Assembly (NCBI GenBank): GCA_028288085.1
Contig: JAQBOK010000047.1
Span: forward strand, 1 to 38,952
From: Mucilaginibacter sp.
GTDB lineage: Bacteria; Bacteroidota; Bacteroidia; Sphingobacteriales; Sphingobacteriaceae
Length of the DNA: 38,952 bases
Direction: 5' to 3'
The number at the start of each line of letters is the position of its first letter. Within the stretch, counting starts at the first letter, position 1. This document shows, piece after piece, positions 1 to 6,844 of this stretch. Below the pieces are notes generated by a model. The model saw nothing but the letters and a program-made list of their open reading frames with translations, made no database searches and was not told where the DNA came from. A program made the position numbers and the translations under genes.

Positions 1-165
1 AAAATCTTTCTATATAAAGAAGATTTCGAAAAATTTGCCGAAGGTTTAAGAGATACTGTAGAGTATATCAAAGCCAACCAGGAAGTTGTAGAAAAACGTT
101 ATGAATTCATCGAATCGCCTGAAGTAACTAAAACAGCCGATGAAGATTTTTCATTCGATGTCTGA
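1..165 (+). CDS. PUR family DNA/RNA-binding protein (DUF3276), C-terminal fragment
   Basis: This is the last 54 codons of a gene whose start lies left of the window; it reads in frame 1 to a TGA at 163-165. The visible residues (KIFLYKEDFEKFAEGL, then VEYIKANQEVVEKRYE) match what I know of the C-terminal part of the small Bacteroidota PUR-alpha-like proteins, which are about 110-140 residues long and thought to bind single-stranded nucleic acid. The tail ends in an acidic stretch (DEDFSFDV). A rho-independent terminator follows 33 bp after the stop. The ORF track omits it because it is truncated. The family call rests on recognition of the conserved tail, not on a search. Confidence 0.8.
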   Translation, partial: KIFLYKEDFEKFAEGLRDTVEYIKANQEVVEKRYEFIESPEVTKTADEDFSFDV

Positions 166-197
166 TATTGAAACTTAAACTAAACTAATACCATAAG

Positions 198-227
198 AAA
201 ACCTTGCCGAAGCAGGGTTTTTTGTTT
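198..227 (+). terminator. Rho-independent terminator of the PUR-family gene
   Basis: AAAACCTTGC pairs with GCAGGGTTTT (one G-T wobble) around a CGAA loop, and the right arm runs into a T-rich tail (TTTTTTGTTTT). It lies just downstream of the stop at 165. Confidence 0.75.
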
Positions 228-261
228 TAGTCAAATGTCTTTAAATTTTGTGTGGAACATT

Positions 262-295
262 GAAAATTCTCTCCGTTGTGGGAGGATTTTCTTTT
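262..295 (+). terminator. Second hairpin with T tail, possible backup terminator
   Basis: GAAAAT-CTCTCC and GGGAGGATTTTC form an imperfect stem around GTTGT, followed by TTTT. It reads as a terminator on the plus strand only; on the minus strand no T run follows. It could back up the terminator at 198-227. Confidence 0.4.
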
Positions 296-376
296 ACCCG
301 GGTAGAATTACCTGTAAAAGATTCATAGTATAGTTGGAAAGCACGAAAGATGAACTTAATAAATACACGCGAACAT

Positions 377-685
377 TTAGAAGTCGTCTGCCCCGGATAC
401 CTTATAATTTTTAAAATACCGGTTTAACTGTCTTAATTCATATTTATTAAGATCGGTGCCTGTATATTTCCATTGGGACAGATCATCCCCGTTAAAATGG
501 ATCTCACCAAGATATCTGCGGTTGCCTGTGTCATCCTGATCCTCGTCAAAAGCGGAAGCTTCGTACATTTTGGAAACACCGATACTACGCACTACCTCGT
601 CAGAGAACTTTACAAATACCGGTTCAAAATCAATATTGAAAAAACCGCCATCTTGCTTCTTTATCCCAAGCGATACCCTTATCAT
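377..685 (-). CDS. Hypothetical protein, 102 aa
   Basis: I do not recognise this protein. It starts with an ATG at 685 and encodes 102 residues with no signal peptide or membrane segment. The composition is soluble, charged and rich in aromatics, with an acidic middle (FDEDQDDTGNRRYLGEIHFNGDD) followed by a basic, tyrosine-rich C-terminal stretch (YELRQLNRYFKNYKV). Two overlapping plus-strand ORFs (473-751 and 570-794) look like shadows because their translations are low-complexity and hydrophobic, whereas this frame has ordinary protein composition. It is isolated: the upstream neighbour reads away from it and no operon partner is visible. It is probably a real lineage-specific gene. Confidence 0.55.
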   Translation of the reverse strand: MIRVSLGIKKQDGGFFNIDFEPVFVKFSDEVVRSIGVSKMYEASAFDEDQDDTGNRRYLGEIHFNGDDLSQWKYTGTDLNKYELRQLNRYFKNYKVSGADDF

Positions 686-1133
686 AAAGTTAGTTTTGTT
701 AATTATATACGTAACAACATTAACTTTATTATTGTTTTTAAAATACTGTAAATCAATTTATATCATCTCCAATAATTGCAGTTATAATTTTTAGCGGCTA
801 TAATAAGTTCAGGCAAGCAACACAAAATATTGGGAAACGGGGATTACATTATACATGGATATATGGTCCTATAATTTTGCTTCCCTACAATACCCTTCGA
901 ACCAATTTATATAATTAAAAAAATTTGCAAGTTTATTAATATAAAAGATCGTTCTTTAGCCCCATTGTTTGTAGTTTATAAAACCAGCCGTCGAATAATC
1001 AATTATAATTAAGGGCTAATGCTGAGCGTAATGGCCAGGTATAAAAACATTCGACCAATCCATTGGTTTAAAAACTATTATAGCTAACATTAATTATTTT
1101 ATTGGAATTTGAACTTTTATACCTTTATATATA
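686..1133. other. AT-rich intergenic region, nothing identified
   Basis: This is 448 bp between the divergent genes at 377-685 and 1134-2471. It is very AT-rich with no convincing ORF, tRNA or long inverted repeat. It presumably holds both promoters, but I cannot place a clean -33/-7 pair. Confidence 0.5.
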
Positions 1134-2471
1134 GTGCAGTTTAACCCAACTTATGGAAAGCGTTTTTTATTAAAATTGCTATTATTATTCTTTTTTATCA
1201 GCATAGGGGGACTTGCCCACAGCCAGGTAATTGTTCCGGTTGATTCTCTTAAAGCAGATTCTTTACGTGCTAAAACTTTAAAAGATAAAAAGCCGGTTGA
1301 TAACATAAATAAGCAGTATGATTTTGGCGATTTAACCCGGAATATTCTCCATCCCAAAAAAAAGGCCGATACATTGCATAAAGGGTCGGGTATTACTATT
1401 GTACCCAATATTGCTGCTAACCCAACCATTGGCGCCCAACTGGGAATTAAGGCTGTGGCAGGCAGAAAATTAGGCAATGATCCTAATACCCTCCTATCGG
1501 TTGCTGCAACATCGGCTTCTATTACCAGCAAGGGGATAATTTATTTTTATGTTAATCATAATATATTTACTCCCGGTAACAAGTGGAATTTTCAGGGTAA
1601 TCTGGTAGTCGCAAAAACGGTAACGCCTGACTATGGTTTAGGAATAGGCCGGCAAGTTGACGGAGGAAGCGATGCAGACAAGGTGCTGGCGGATCCCACG
1701 CACAAAGTTTATCCTATCCATTCTTTTTATTTTAACGGCAGGGAGAAGGTTTACAAGGAAGTGGAGAAAAACCTTTTTGTCGGGGCCGGGATGTCATTTG
1801 AGGTAAGGCGGGACATTACAAACAAGGATACATTAAACAATGCAACGCCCTCAAGTGTTTATAACAACCAGCATGGATTTCCCCAGGATCATTACTCGGC
1901 AAACGGCTTTCTTTTTAATGTAGAGTATATTACACGTGACAATCCAAACCGTGCCTACAAGGGTATTTATTTTGATGCAGGCTTCCGTGTTAATCAAACC
2001 TGGATAGGAAGCACAAAAAACTCCATGCAATTTACTACCGATTTCAGGAAATATTTTAGCTTATCAGATGTAAGCCCCGAAACTGTGCTTGCTCTTTGGA
2101 ACTGGGGTTCGTACCTGCTCAGCGGTTCAATACCCTACCTTGAATTACCCGGTACTGCCAGAGATGTATCTTTTAGAAGCGGCAGGGGTTATACCTCCCA
2201 ATATTTTAAGGGCACTCAATTTAACGATTCAGAAGCCGAATTCCGCTTCCCTATATTAGCAAACAAATTTATCAGCGGTGTTACTTTCGTTAGTATGCAA
2301 ACCGCCAATGATGAACAGGGCACCAGACTATTCCAGGTATTTCAGCCGGGCTACGGTGCAGGTTTGCGGGTATTGTTTAACAAAGCTACACGCACCAACC
2401 TGGCGCTGGATTACGCTTTTGGCAGATACGGCAACAAAGGATTCTTCCTGAATTTAAATGAATCATTTTAA
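1134..2471 (+). CDS. BamA/TamA-like outer-membrane beta-barrel protein
   Basis: This 445-residue protein has a signal peptide (KRFLLKLLLLFFFISIGGLAHS, residues 9-30) and then a polar linker rich in K and D. The rest resembles the C-terminal surface-antigen (Omp85-type) barrel: alternating beta strands, glycine/aromatic turns and a final strand ending in Phe (FFLNLNESF). No POTRA repeats are visible, so it looks like a barrel-only member as is common in Bacteroidota, not BamA itself. The only in-frame start between the upstream stop (1110-1112) and the signal peptide is the GTG at 1134; the ATG at 1152 is out of frame. Its substrate is unknown and it is monocistronic. Another possibility is a generic outer-membrane porin or lipid-handling barrel. 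Confidence 0.7.
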   Translation: MQFNPTYGKRFLLKLLLLFFFISIGGLAHSQVIVPVDSLKADSLRAKTLKDKKPVDNINKQYDFGDLTRNILHPKKKADTLHKGSGITIVPNIAANPTIGAQLGIKAVAGRKLGNDPNTLLSVAATSASITSKGIIYFYVNHNIFTPGNKWNFQGNLVVAKTVTPDYGLGIGRQVDGGSDADKVLADPTHKVYPIHSFYFNGREKVYKEVEKNLFVGAGMSFEVRRDITNKDTLNNATPSSVYNNQHGFPQDHYSANGFLFNVEYITRDNPNRAYKGIYFDAGFRVNQTWIGSTKNSMQFTTDFRKYFSLSDVSPETVLALWNWGSYLLSGSIPYLELPGTARDVSFRSGRGYTSQYFKGTQFNDSEAEFRFPILANKFISGVTFVSMQTANDEQGTRLFQVFQPGYGAGLRVLFNKATRTNLALDYAFGRYGNKGFFLNLNESF

Positions 2472-2726
2472 GAAGTAAATATAAAATATGCAGCTGATAA
2501 GTACTATACTGCACCACTAATATAGAGAAGGCCGAAACCAAAAAGCCTCATATCTTTGAACCTAAGGCTTTCATTTATATGATACTTACCTTACTGTGCA
2601 GTTTTCGAACCAATTCATACATGATTTGAAGAAATTGGCCAAGTCTATTAGATTAATTAGTGTTCAATACTTATTGGTTTGCTGAAGAATTAATTAACCA
2701 CCAATTCAGTATCCGAAATTACTATA

Positions 2727-2744
2727 AAACAGACTTGTCTGTTT
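2727..2744. promoter_or_regulatory. TetR operator O1 in front of its own gene
   Basis: AAACAGAC-TT-GTCTGTTT is a perfect 8+8 bp palindrome. The same core recurs at 3378-3415 and 4353-4372 in front of the two hydrolase genes, so it is very likely the binding site of the TetR protein encoded 25 bp downstream. It covers the -33 element of the tetR promoter, which suggests autorepression. Nothing else is evident in the 255 bp between 2471 and this site. Confidence 0.85.
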
Positions 2745-2765
2745 GCAAAAATTATCTTATTTTTG
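2735..2765 (+). promoter_or_regulatory. Bacteroidota-type promoter of the tetR gene
   Basis: The -7 box TATTTTTG (2758-2765) fits TAnnTTTG exactly. A TTG at 2735-2737 lies 20 bp upstream as the -33 element, inside the operator centre. The predicted transcription start (about 2770) falls on the ATG at 2769-2771, implying a leaderless or nearly leaderless mRNA. Confidence 0.6.
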
Positions 2766-2768
2766 AAC

Positions 2769-3317
2769 ATGCGTAATGAAAGGAAAAATTCGATCCGGCG
2801 AAATATAATTGATACGGCGTCACGTTTATTTTACGAACAAGGTTATGGCAATACTGGTATCAACCAGATCATTGAAGAATCCGGTGTGGTTAAATCTTCC
2901 CTATATACTGCTTTCAGAACAAAGGAAGAGATATTAATGGCCTACTTGGAAACGGCCGGCGCAGCCACCGATGAAGCGCTTAAAACCGCAGCTAACAAAC
3001 ATACCAAAGCCAAGGACAAAGTGTTGGGTGTGTTTGATTTCCTCATCGAACTTGTACAGCAAAAAGATTATTACGGTTGTAACTTTTTAAATATCATTTC
3101 TGAAGTACCAAAAGATGCAGCCGTAGTGAGGCGGCAAATCAAAAAGCAAAAGGATGGTGTGCGCAGGCTTTTTGCTGAGATTCTAACGCCAATTCAAAAA
3201 GAGGATCTGGCAGACGAAATTTATGTGTTGTTTGAAGGAGCGTTGATTGGCAATAAGGTACATGACGACACCTGGCCAGTGACAGCCGCGCGCGAAGTTG
3301 TCAATAAATTATTGTAA
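2769..3317 (+). CDS. TetR/AcrR family transcriptional repressor
   Basis: This 182-residue protein has the usual TetR size. The N-terminal helix-turn-helix is clear (RRNIIDTASRLFYEQGYGNT, then INQIIEESGVVKSSLYTAFRTKEE, about residues 9-55). A helical ligand-binding domain follows, containing a YYGCNFLN segment typical of one TetR subgroup. I start it at the ATG at 2769 because the track's TTG at 2763 lies inside the -7 box of its promoter. Three near-identical palindromes flank this gene and the two hydrolase genes, so it very probably represses itself and them. The effector is unknown; the neighbouring hydrolases and SDR suggest a small organic compound or an ester, epoxide or halide. Confidence 0.9.
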   Translation: MRNERKNSIRRNIIDTASRLFYEQGYGNTGINQIIEESGVVKSSLYTAFRTKEEILMAYLETAGAATDEALKTAANKHTKAKDKVLGVFDFLIELVQQKDYYGCNFLNIISEVPKDAAVVRRQIKKQKDGVRRLFAEILTPIQKEDLADEIYVLFEGALIGNKVHDDTWPVTAAREVVNKLL

Positions 3318-3377
3318 ATACTCACTATATCTGATTAACACAATGCTTCAGCTAATAAAGCGATGAGAATATTTTAC

Positions 3378-3415
3378 AATTAAATTAAAACAGACTGGTC
3401 TGTTTTAATTTAATT
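3378..3415. promoter_or_regulatory. TetR operator O2, 38-bp perfect palindrome
   Basis: Eighteen-bp arms with no mismatch (AATTAAATTAAAACAGAC and its complement) flank a TG spacer. The core is AAACAGAC-N2-GTCTGTTT as at 2727. Its centre lies about 23 bp upstream of the -7 box at 3420, nearly the same geometry as at tetR. Confidence 0.85.
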
Positions 3416-3419
3416 TATA

Positions 3420-3427
3420 TACCTTTG
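3420..3427 (+). promoter_or_regulatory. -7 box of the hydrolase promoter
   Basis: TACCTTTG is a perfect TAnnTTTG match about 50 bp before the ATG at 3478. The -33 region falls inside the operator palindrome, so repressor binding should block sigma contact. No clear TTTG -33 element is seen; the palindrome replaces it. Confidence 0.6.
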
Positions 3428-3477
3428 AAATATAAAAAAATTCAACCTACAGATAACAACATATTAACAAACATAAA

Positions 3478-4335
3478 ATGAAAACGCAAATTATTAATTA
3501 TGGAAAAGTTAATGTAGATGGCATTAACATCTTTTACAGGGAGGCCGGTGATAAATCCAAACAACAGATCATCTTGTTTAACGGCGTGCCAAATGCTTCG
3601 AGTGCATTTCAGGAATTAATGAATGACCTGAAAGATGATTATTATTTAGTAGCGCCGGATTTCCCTGGATTTGGCAACAGCGATATCCCCGACAAAAAGG
3701 ACTATGCGTACACTTTCGAAAATATTTCTCTGACGATGGAGCGGTTCATGGAAAAAATGGAACTGAAACAGCCAAATGTGTATGCGCTTGGTTACGGCGG
3801 CCCCATCACTTTCCGGATTGCAATCCGCAGGCCAGGCATTTTCAATAATTACATCTTACAAAACTCCAATGCTTATGAAGAAGGATTAGGCCCGGCGATG
3901 CAGGACGCAGGTCCTTTCCTTGAAAATCGCAACGAGGAAACCGTGAAGTTGGTAAAACCCCTGCTGACATTAGATGGCATCAAGCTTTTCTTTCTGAATG
4001 GAGCAAAAGATCCTGGCAAAATTAATCCTGACCACTTTATCAATGCGCTGCATTATCTTAACCGCCCTGGTCAGGAAGAGATACAACTGGACTTGCTGTA
4101 CAATTATGCAACTAATATCGCCGAATATCCCACATGGCAAAAATGGCTTCAAGAAACACAGCCGCGTTTGTTATTGGTTTGGGGTAAAAACGATGTGTTT
4201 TTTCCGGTTGCGGCAGCCGAAGCGATCAAAAAGGATGTTCCTTCAGCAAAACTCCATGTTTATAATACCAGCCATTTAGCATTGGAAGAACACCATGCCG
4301 ACATCGCCAAAAACATCAAATCCTTTTTAGGGTAA
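3478..4335 (+). CDS. Alpha/beta hydrolase-fold protein lacking the nucleophile (putative pseudoenzyme)
   Basis: This 285-residue alpha/beta hydrolase is of the epoxide hydrolase / haloalkane dehalogenase type. It aligns without gaps to its tandem paralogue at 4399 over the first 110 residues or more. The nucleophile elbow reads ALGYGGP, with Gly105 (GGT) where the paralogue has Asp105 (FDYGAP). The oxyanion-hole HG motif is also changed, with Asn35 in FNGVP against His35 in LHGYP. The acid (Asp239 in GKNDVF) and base (His266 in SHLALE) remain. If this is not a sequencing error, ordinary ester-intermediate catalysis should be impossible, leaving a binding, regulatory or alternative-chemistry role. 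It sits between operators O2 and O3 and is probably TetR-controlled. One base (GGT/GAT) separates the two states at position 105, but the HG change needs its own mutation. Confidence 0.85.
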   Translation: MKTQIINYGKVNVDGINIFYREAGDKSKQQIILFNGVPNASSAFQELMNDLKDDYYLVAPDFPGFGNSDIPDKKDYAYTFENISLTMERFMEKMELKQPNVYALGYGGPITFRIAIRRPGIFNNYILQNSNAYEEGLGPAMQDAGPFLENRNEETVKLVKPLLTLDGIKLFFLNGAKDPGKINPDHFINALHYLNRPGQEEIQLDLLYNYATNIAEYPTWQKWLQETQPRLLLVWGKNDVFFPVAAAEAIKKDVPSAKLHVYNTSHLALEEHHADIAKNIKSFLG

Positions 4336-4352
4336 AAAAATTTAAATTAATA

Positions 4353-4372
4353 AAAACAGAGTGGTCTGTTTT
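4353..4372. promoter_or_regulatory. TetR operator O3 (one mismatch)
   Basis: AAAACAGAg-TG-GTCTGTTTT is the same core as O1 and O2 with one broken position (4361 G instead of C). It lies 18 bp after the stop of the first hydrolase and 26 bp before the second. No good TAnnTTTG box follows, so the second hydrolase may be partly read through from upstream. Confidence 0.75.
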
Positions 4373-4398
4373 ATTGTAAATAAACTAAATACACAATC

Positions 4399-5268
4399 AT
4401 GAAAACTTCAAAAATAAATTATCGCAATGCTAAGGTAAATGGCTTGAATATCTTTTACCGCGAAGCAGGCCCGAAAGATGCACCGCTGGTATTATTGCTG
4501 CATGGTTATCCAACTTCATCACATATGTTCAGAAACCTGATCCCGATATTGAGTGAGCAATACCATGTAATCGCACCTGACCTTCCCGGTTTTGGTTTTT
4601 CCGACAAACCGGATCACCAGGATTTTTCTTATACTTTTGACAACTTGACCAAACATATCCAGGGCTTTATTGATCAGCTGGAACTGAAAAGGTTTGCGAT
4701 CTATGTATTTGATTATGGTGCACCTGTGGGTTACCGTATCGCGGTTGCCAACCCTGAAAAAATAACCGGTATTATCACGCAAAATGGTAATGCTTACCTG
4801 GAAGGTTTAAGCGAAAACTGGAACCCTATTCAGAAATATTGGGCCGAGCCAACGGAGGAAAACCGTACTGCCTTAAAAATGATGGTGGAAGAGGGCACTA
4901 CAAAATGGCAATATTTTACCGGGGTAGCCGATGAGACTTTGGTAGCGCCAGAATCCTATACACTGGATCAGCATTTCCTCGATCAGCCGGGCAATGTAGA
5001 AATACAGCTTGATCTTTTTAAAGACTATGCAAGCAATGTGGCACTGTATCCTGTATTCCAGCAATATTTCCGCGATAGTCAGCCTGCCCTGTTGGCTGCC
5101 TGGGGAGATAAGGACCCGTTCTTTCTTCCACCTGGCGCCGAAGCCTTTAAACGTGACATCCCTGGCGCTACAGTGAAATTTTTTGACACTGGCCATTTTG
5201 CCCTGGAAACCCATGTAAATGAGATCGGTGAGGAAATTCTTAACTTTTTTGAGAAACTGCCAAAGTAA
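4399..5268 (+). CDS. Alpha/beta fold hydrolase (epoxide hydrolase / haloalkane dehalogenase-like)
   Basis: This 289-residue alpha/beta hydrolase has an intact catalytic set: oxyanion motif LHGYP (His35), nucleophile Asp105 in VFDYGAPVG, acid Asp239 in WGDKDPFF and base His266 in TGHFALE. An Asp nucleophile is what haloalkane dehalogenases and epoxide hydrolases use to form an ester intermediate, so C-halogen or epoxide hydrolysis is the best guess; the substrate is not determined. The cap region around residues 135-200 (ENWNPIQKYW) is helical. There is no signal peptide, so it is cytosolic. It is a tandem paralogue of the gene at 3478 and the likely active partner. It is followed by the SDR gene 40 bp downstream, and operator O3 precedes it. 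Confidence 0.85.
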   Translation: MKTSKINYRNAKVNGLNIFYREAGPKDAPLVLLLHGYPTSSHMFRNLIPILSEQYHVIAPDLPGFGFSDKPDHQDFSYTFDNLTKHIQGFIDQLELKRFAIYVFDYGAPVGYRIAVANPEKITGIITQNGNAYLEGLSENWNPIQKYWAEPTEENRTALKMMVEEGTTKWQYFTGVADETLVAPESYTLDQHFLDQPGNVEIQLDLFKDYASNVALYPVFQQYFRDSQPALLAAWGDKDPFFLPPGAEAFKRDIPGATVKFFDTGHFALETHVNEIGEEILNFFEKLPK

Positions 5269-5308
5269 ATATCAAATCATTAATAATTGATAAATAAAAG
5301 ATTCTGTC

Positions 5309-6079
5309 ATGGAAATAAAAATTGCGATAGTAACCGGCGCAAGTGCCGGGATAGGCCGGGCAACTGCTATCAGGCTGGCAAAAGACTTTTCGGGGCTGGT
5401 ACTGGTCGCCCGGAGGGAAGAAGAACTGGAAGAAACTGCTGCAAACGTTAAAGCTGCCGGGGCGGAGCCGCTGATCATTGCGGCCGATCTAAGGCAGGTA
5501 ACAGCCGTTGATAAGGTGATCAAGGAAACCATAGGAAAATTTGGCAGGATCGACGCGCTTGTTAACATTGCCGGTGCGGTGCCACAAATTCACCTGTTTG
5601 AAATGACAGATGAACAATGGAATGATGGTGCCGAAATGAAGCTGCACGGCGCAAGGCGGTTAACAATTAAGGCTTGGCCTTATTTAAAAGCATCAAAAGG
5701 ATCGGTGATCCTGACATCAGGCAATTCTGCTGAAGATCCCAAACCCGGGTTTGCTGCAGTAGCTACTATTAACGCAGCCATCGTTGCGCTGGCAAAAGCA
5801 TTCGCTGAACAAGGCATCATCGATGGTGTGCAGGTGAACAGTGTATTACCCGGCCCTGTTATGAGCAATCGCCGAATTGGGTTTTTGACGAAATGGTCTG
5901 CAGCTAATCATATGACGATGGAGGAAGCTAAATCAAAATTTCTTGTAGAATCACATATCGAACGTTACGGAGAGCCTGAAGAAATTGCAGAGCTAATGGC
6001 GTTTTTAGTATCTCCTGCCGCAAAGTGGATGACCGGTACAGCTATAAGAATGGATGGCGGCGAAGTGAAAGGTATTTAG
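5309..6079 (+). CDS. SDR-family protein lacking the YxxxK catalytic pair
   Basis: This 256-residue protein has the classical short-chain dehydrogenase layout: nucleotide-binding TGASAGIG (residues 9-16), an arginine pair after beta-2 (VARREEE) that would favour NADP(H), AADL near 58-61, NIAG (86-89) in place of NNAG, Ser137 in LTSGNS and the late MDGG motif. Where YxxxK should stand it reads V151-A-T-I-N155, so both the catalytic Tyr and Lys are absent. Some atypical SDRs have this pattern and may bind cofactor without standard catalysis, or use other residues. It lies 40 bp after the hydrolase with no terminator between, so it is probably co-transcribed. The start is the ATG at 5309. Confidence 0.85.
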   Translation: MEIKIAIVTGASAGIGRATAIRLAKDFSGLVLVARREEELEETAANVKAAGAEPLIIAADLRQVTAVDKVIKETIGKFGRIDALVNIAGAVPQIHLFEMTDEQWNDGAEMKLHGARRLTIKAWPYLKASKGSVILTSGNSAEDPKPGFAAVATINAAIVALAKAFAEQGIIDGVQVNSVLPGPVMSNRRIGFLTKWSAANHMTMEEAKSKFLVESHIERYGEPEEIAELMAFLVSPAAKWMTGTAIRMDGGEVKGI

Positions 6080-6121
6080 GCAATTAGGCTAACCTTATAC
6101 TAAAAATGGCTAATTATGAAA

Positions 6122-6151
6122 AAGGCCCTTTACAGCATCGTAAAGGGCCTT
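6122..6151. terminator. Bidirectional rho-independent terminator between SDR and tRNA-Gln
   Basis: AAGGCCCTTTAC and GTAAAGGGCCTT form a perfect 12-bp stem around AGCATC. On the minus strand the stem is followed by TTTTTCAT and terminates the tRNA three bases after its 3' end. On the plus strand a weaker CGTTTT follows, and it can also end the hydrolase/SDR transcript. Confidence 0.85.
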
Positions 6152-6153
6152 CG

Positions 6154-6224
6154 TTTTCCTGCATGGACTCGAACCACGATCTTCTGAACCAGAATCAGAG
6201 GTGCTACCATTACACCACAGGAAA
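6154..6224 (-). tRNA. tRNA-Gln (anticodon CTG)
   Basis: Reading the minus strand from 6224, the 71-nt cloverleaf closes fully. The acceptor is TTTCCTG/CAGGAAA with discriminator A. The D arm is GTG-TAATGGTAG-CAC and the anticodon stem TCTGA/TCAGA has loop TTCTGGT (anticodon CTG, decoding CAG). The T arm is CGTGG-TTCGAGT-CCATG. No CCA is encoded. An inverted repeat ACCATC-AGA-GATGGT (6231-6245) lies in its short leader. Confidence 0.95.
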
Positions 6225-6266
6225 ATATAAACCATCAGAGATGGTTGTACATTTTTGTATTTGATG

Positions 6267-6274
6267 CAAAGTTA
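6267..6274 (-). promoter_or_regulatory. -7 box of the tRNA-Gln promoter
   Basis: On the minus strand this reads TAACTTTG, matching TAnnTTTG, about 43 bp upstream of the mature tRNA 5' end. No TTG is visible at the expected -33 distance, so the call rests on the -7 box alone. It overlaps the last codon and the stop of the YciI-like remnant. Confidence 0.45.
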
Positions 6275-6652
6275 ACCTTTTGGATAAATATATGAGGTAG
6301 ATTCTTCTAACATTTTTATTGGCCTCACTTCAATCCTCGCGGTTGGGGTGTAAGCAAACTCAGGATTACCTTTTGCAATAACTATAGCATGGTCACTATC
6401 TTTTGCAAGAATATGATAATATCCAACTATCACCTCGCCCGTTTCATTATAATGCCCTTCTTTCCAGTCGACCAGCGTGCCCGGTATCATTTTCCCTTCC
6501 CTTACCAATGGTTGCGTGCTAATGAGGTTCCCATTTGCTTTAAACCTTCAATATACACTATACAAGCTTTTAAAAACTCCTGATGTTTTTCCGAAGAAAA
6601 AGCTTGTTTTACTATCAACTTCATTCCGGATGATTAAAATATACCCTTGCAT
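6272..6652 (-). pseudogene. YciI-like (YCII/DGPF-domain) gene with two compensating frameshifts
   Basis: The ORF track shows only the last 78 codons (6272-6508), which match the C-terminal half of YCII-related proteins (VGYYHILAKD, ARIEVRPIK). The missing N-terminus is present upstream in other frames. ATG at 6652 gives MQGYILIIRNEVDSKTSF. After a T5 run (6596-6600 on the plus strand) the homology moves to another frame (SSEKHQEFLKACIVYIEGLKQMG), then returns to the first frame near 6515 (QPLVREGKM). One extra base and one missing base cancel, so the span is still 127 codons, but the first frame stops at a TGA and the second at a TAA. It is either a recently broken gene or carries two sequencing errors. 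The intact family is a small ferredoxin-like fold protein of unclear function. Confidence 0.75.
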
Positions 6653-6844
6653 TTTTCTACTCCTGAAGTTAAAAAATTAATACACATTGTCTATATCTAT
6701 ATCCTTTTACAGGAAAACCAACAAATTGATATAAAAATTAAACAACAGTGACAAACATCACAAATATGCTCACAGTTTTTAGTTAATTTTAGATAGATAA
6801 TTCTGCTGGCATATTACTCTTATTTTACTCTAATTTAAGTGGTT

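Noticed and set aside
473-794. Plus-strand ORFs of 92 and 74 codons opposite the 377-685 gene
   Set aside because: Low-complexity hydrophobic translations with no start signals; shadows of the minus-strand gene and AT-rich DNA.
2542-2571. AAAGCCT/AGGCTTT hairpin after the BamA-like gene
   Set aside because: Only 7 bp with a 16-nt loop and no T run; too weak to call a terminator.
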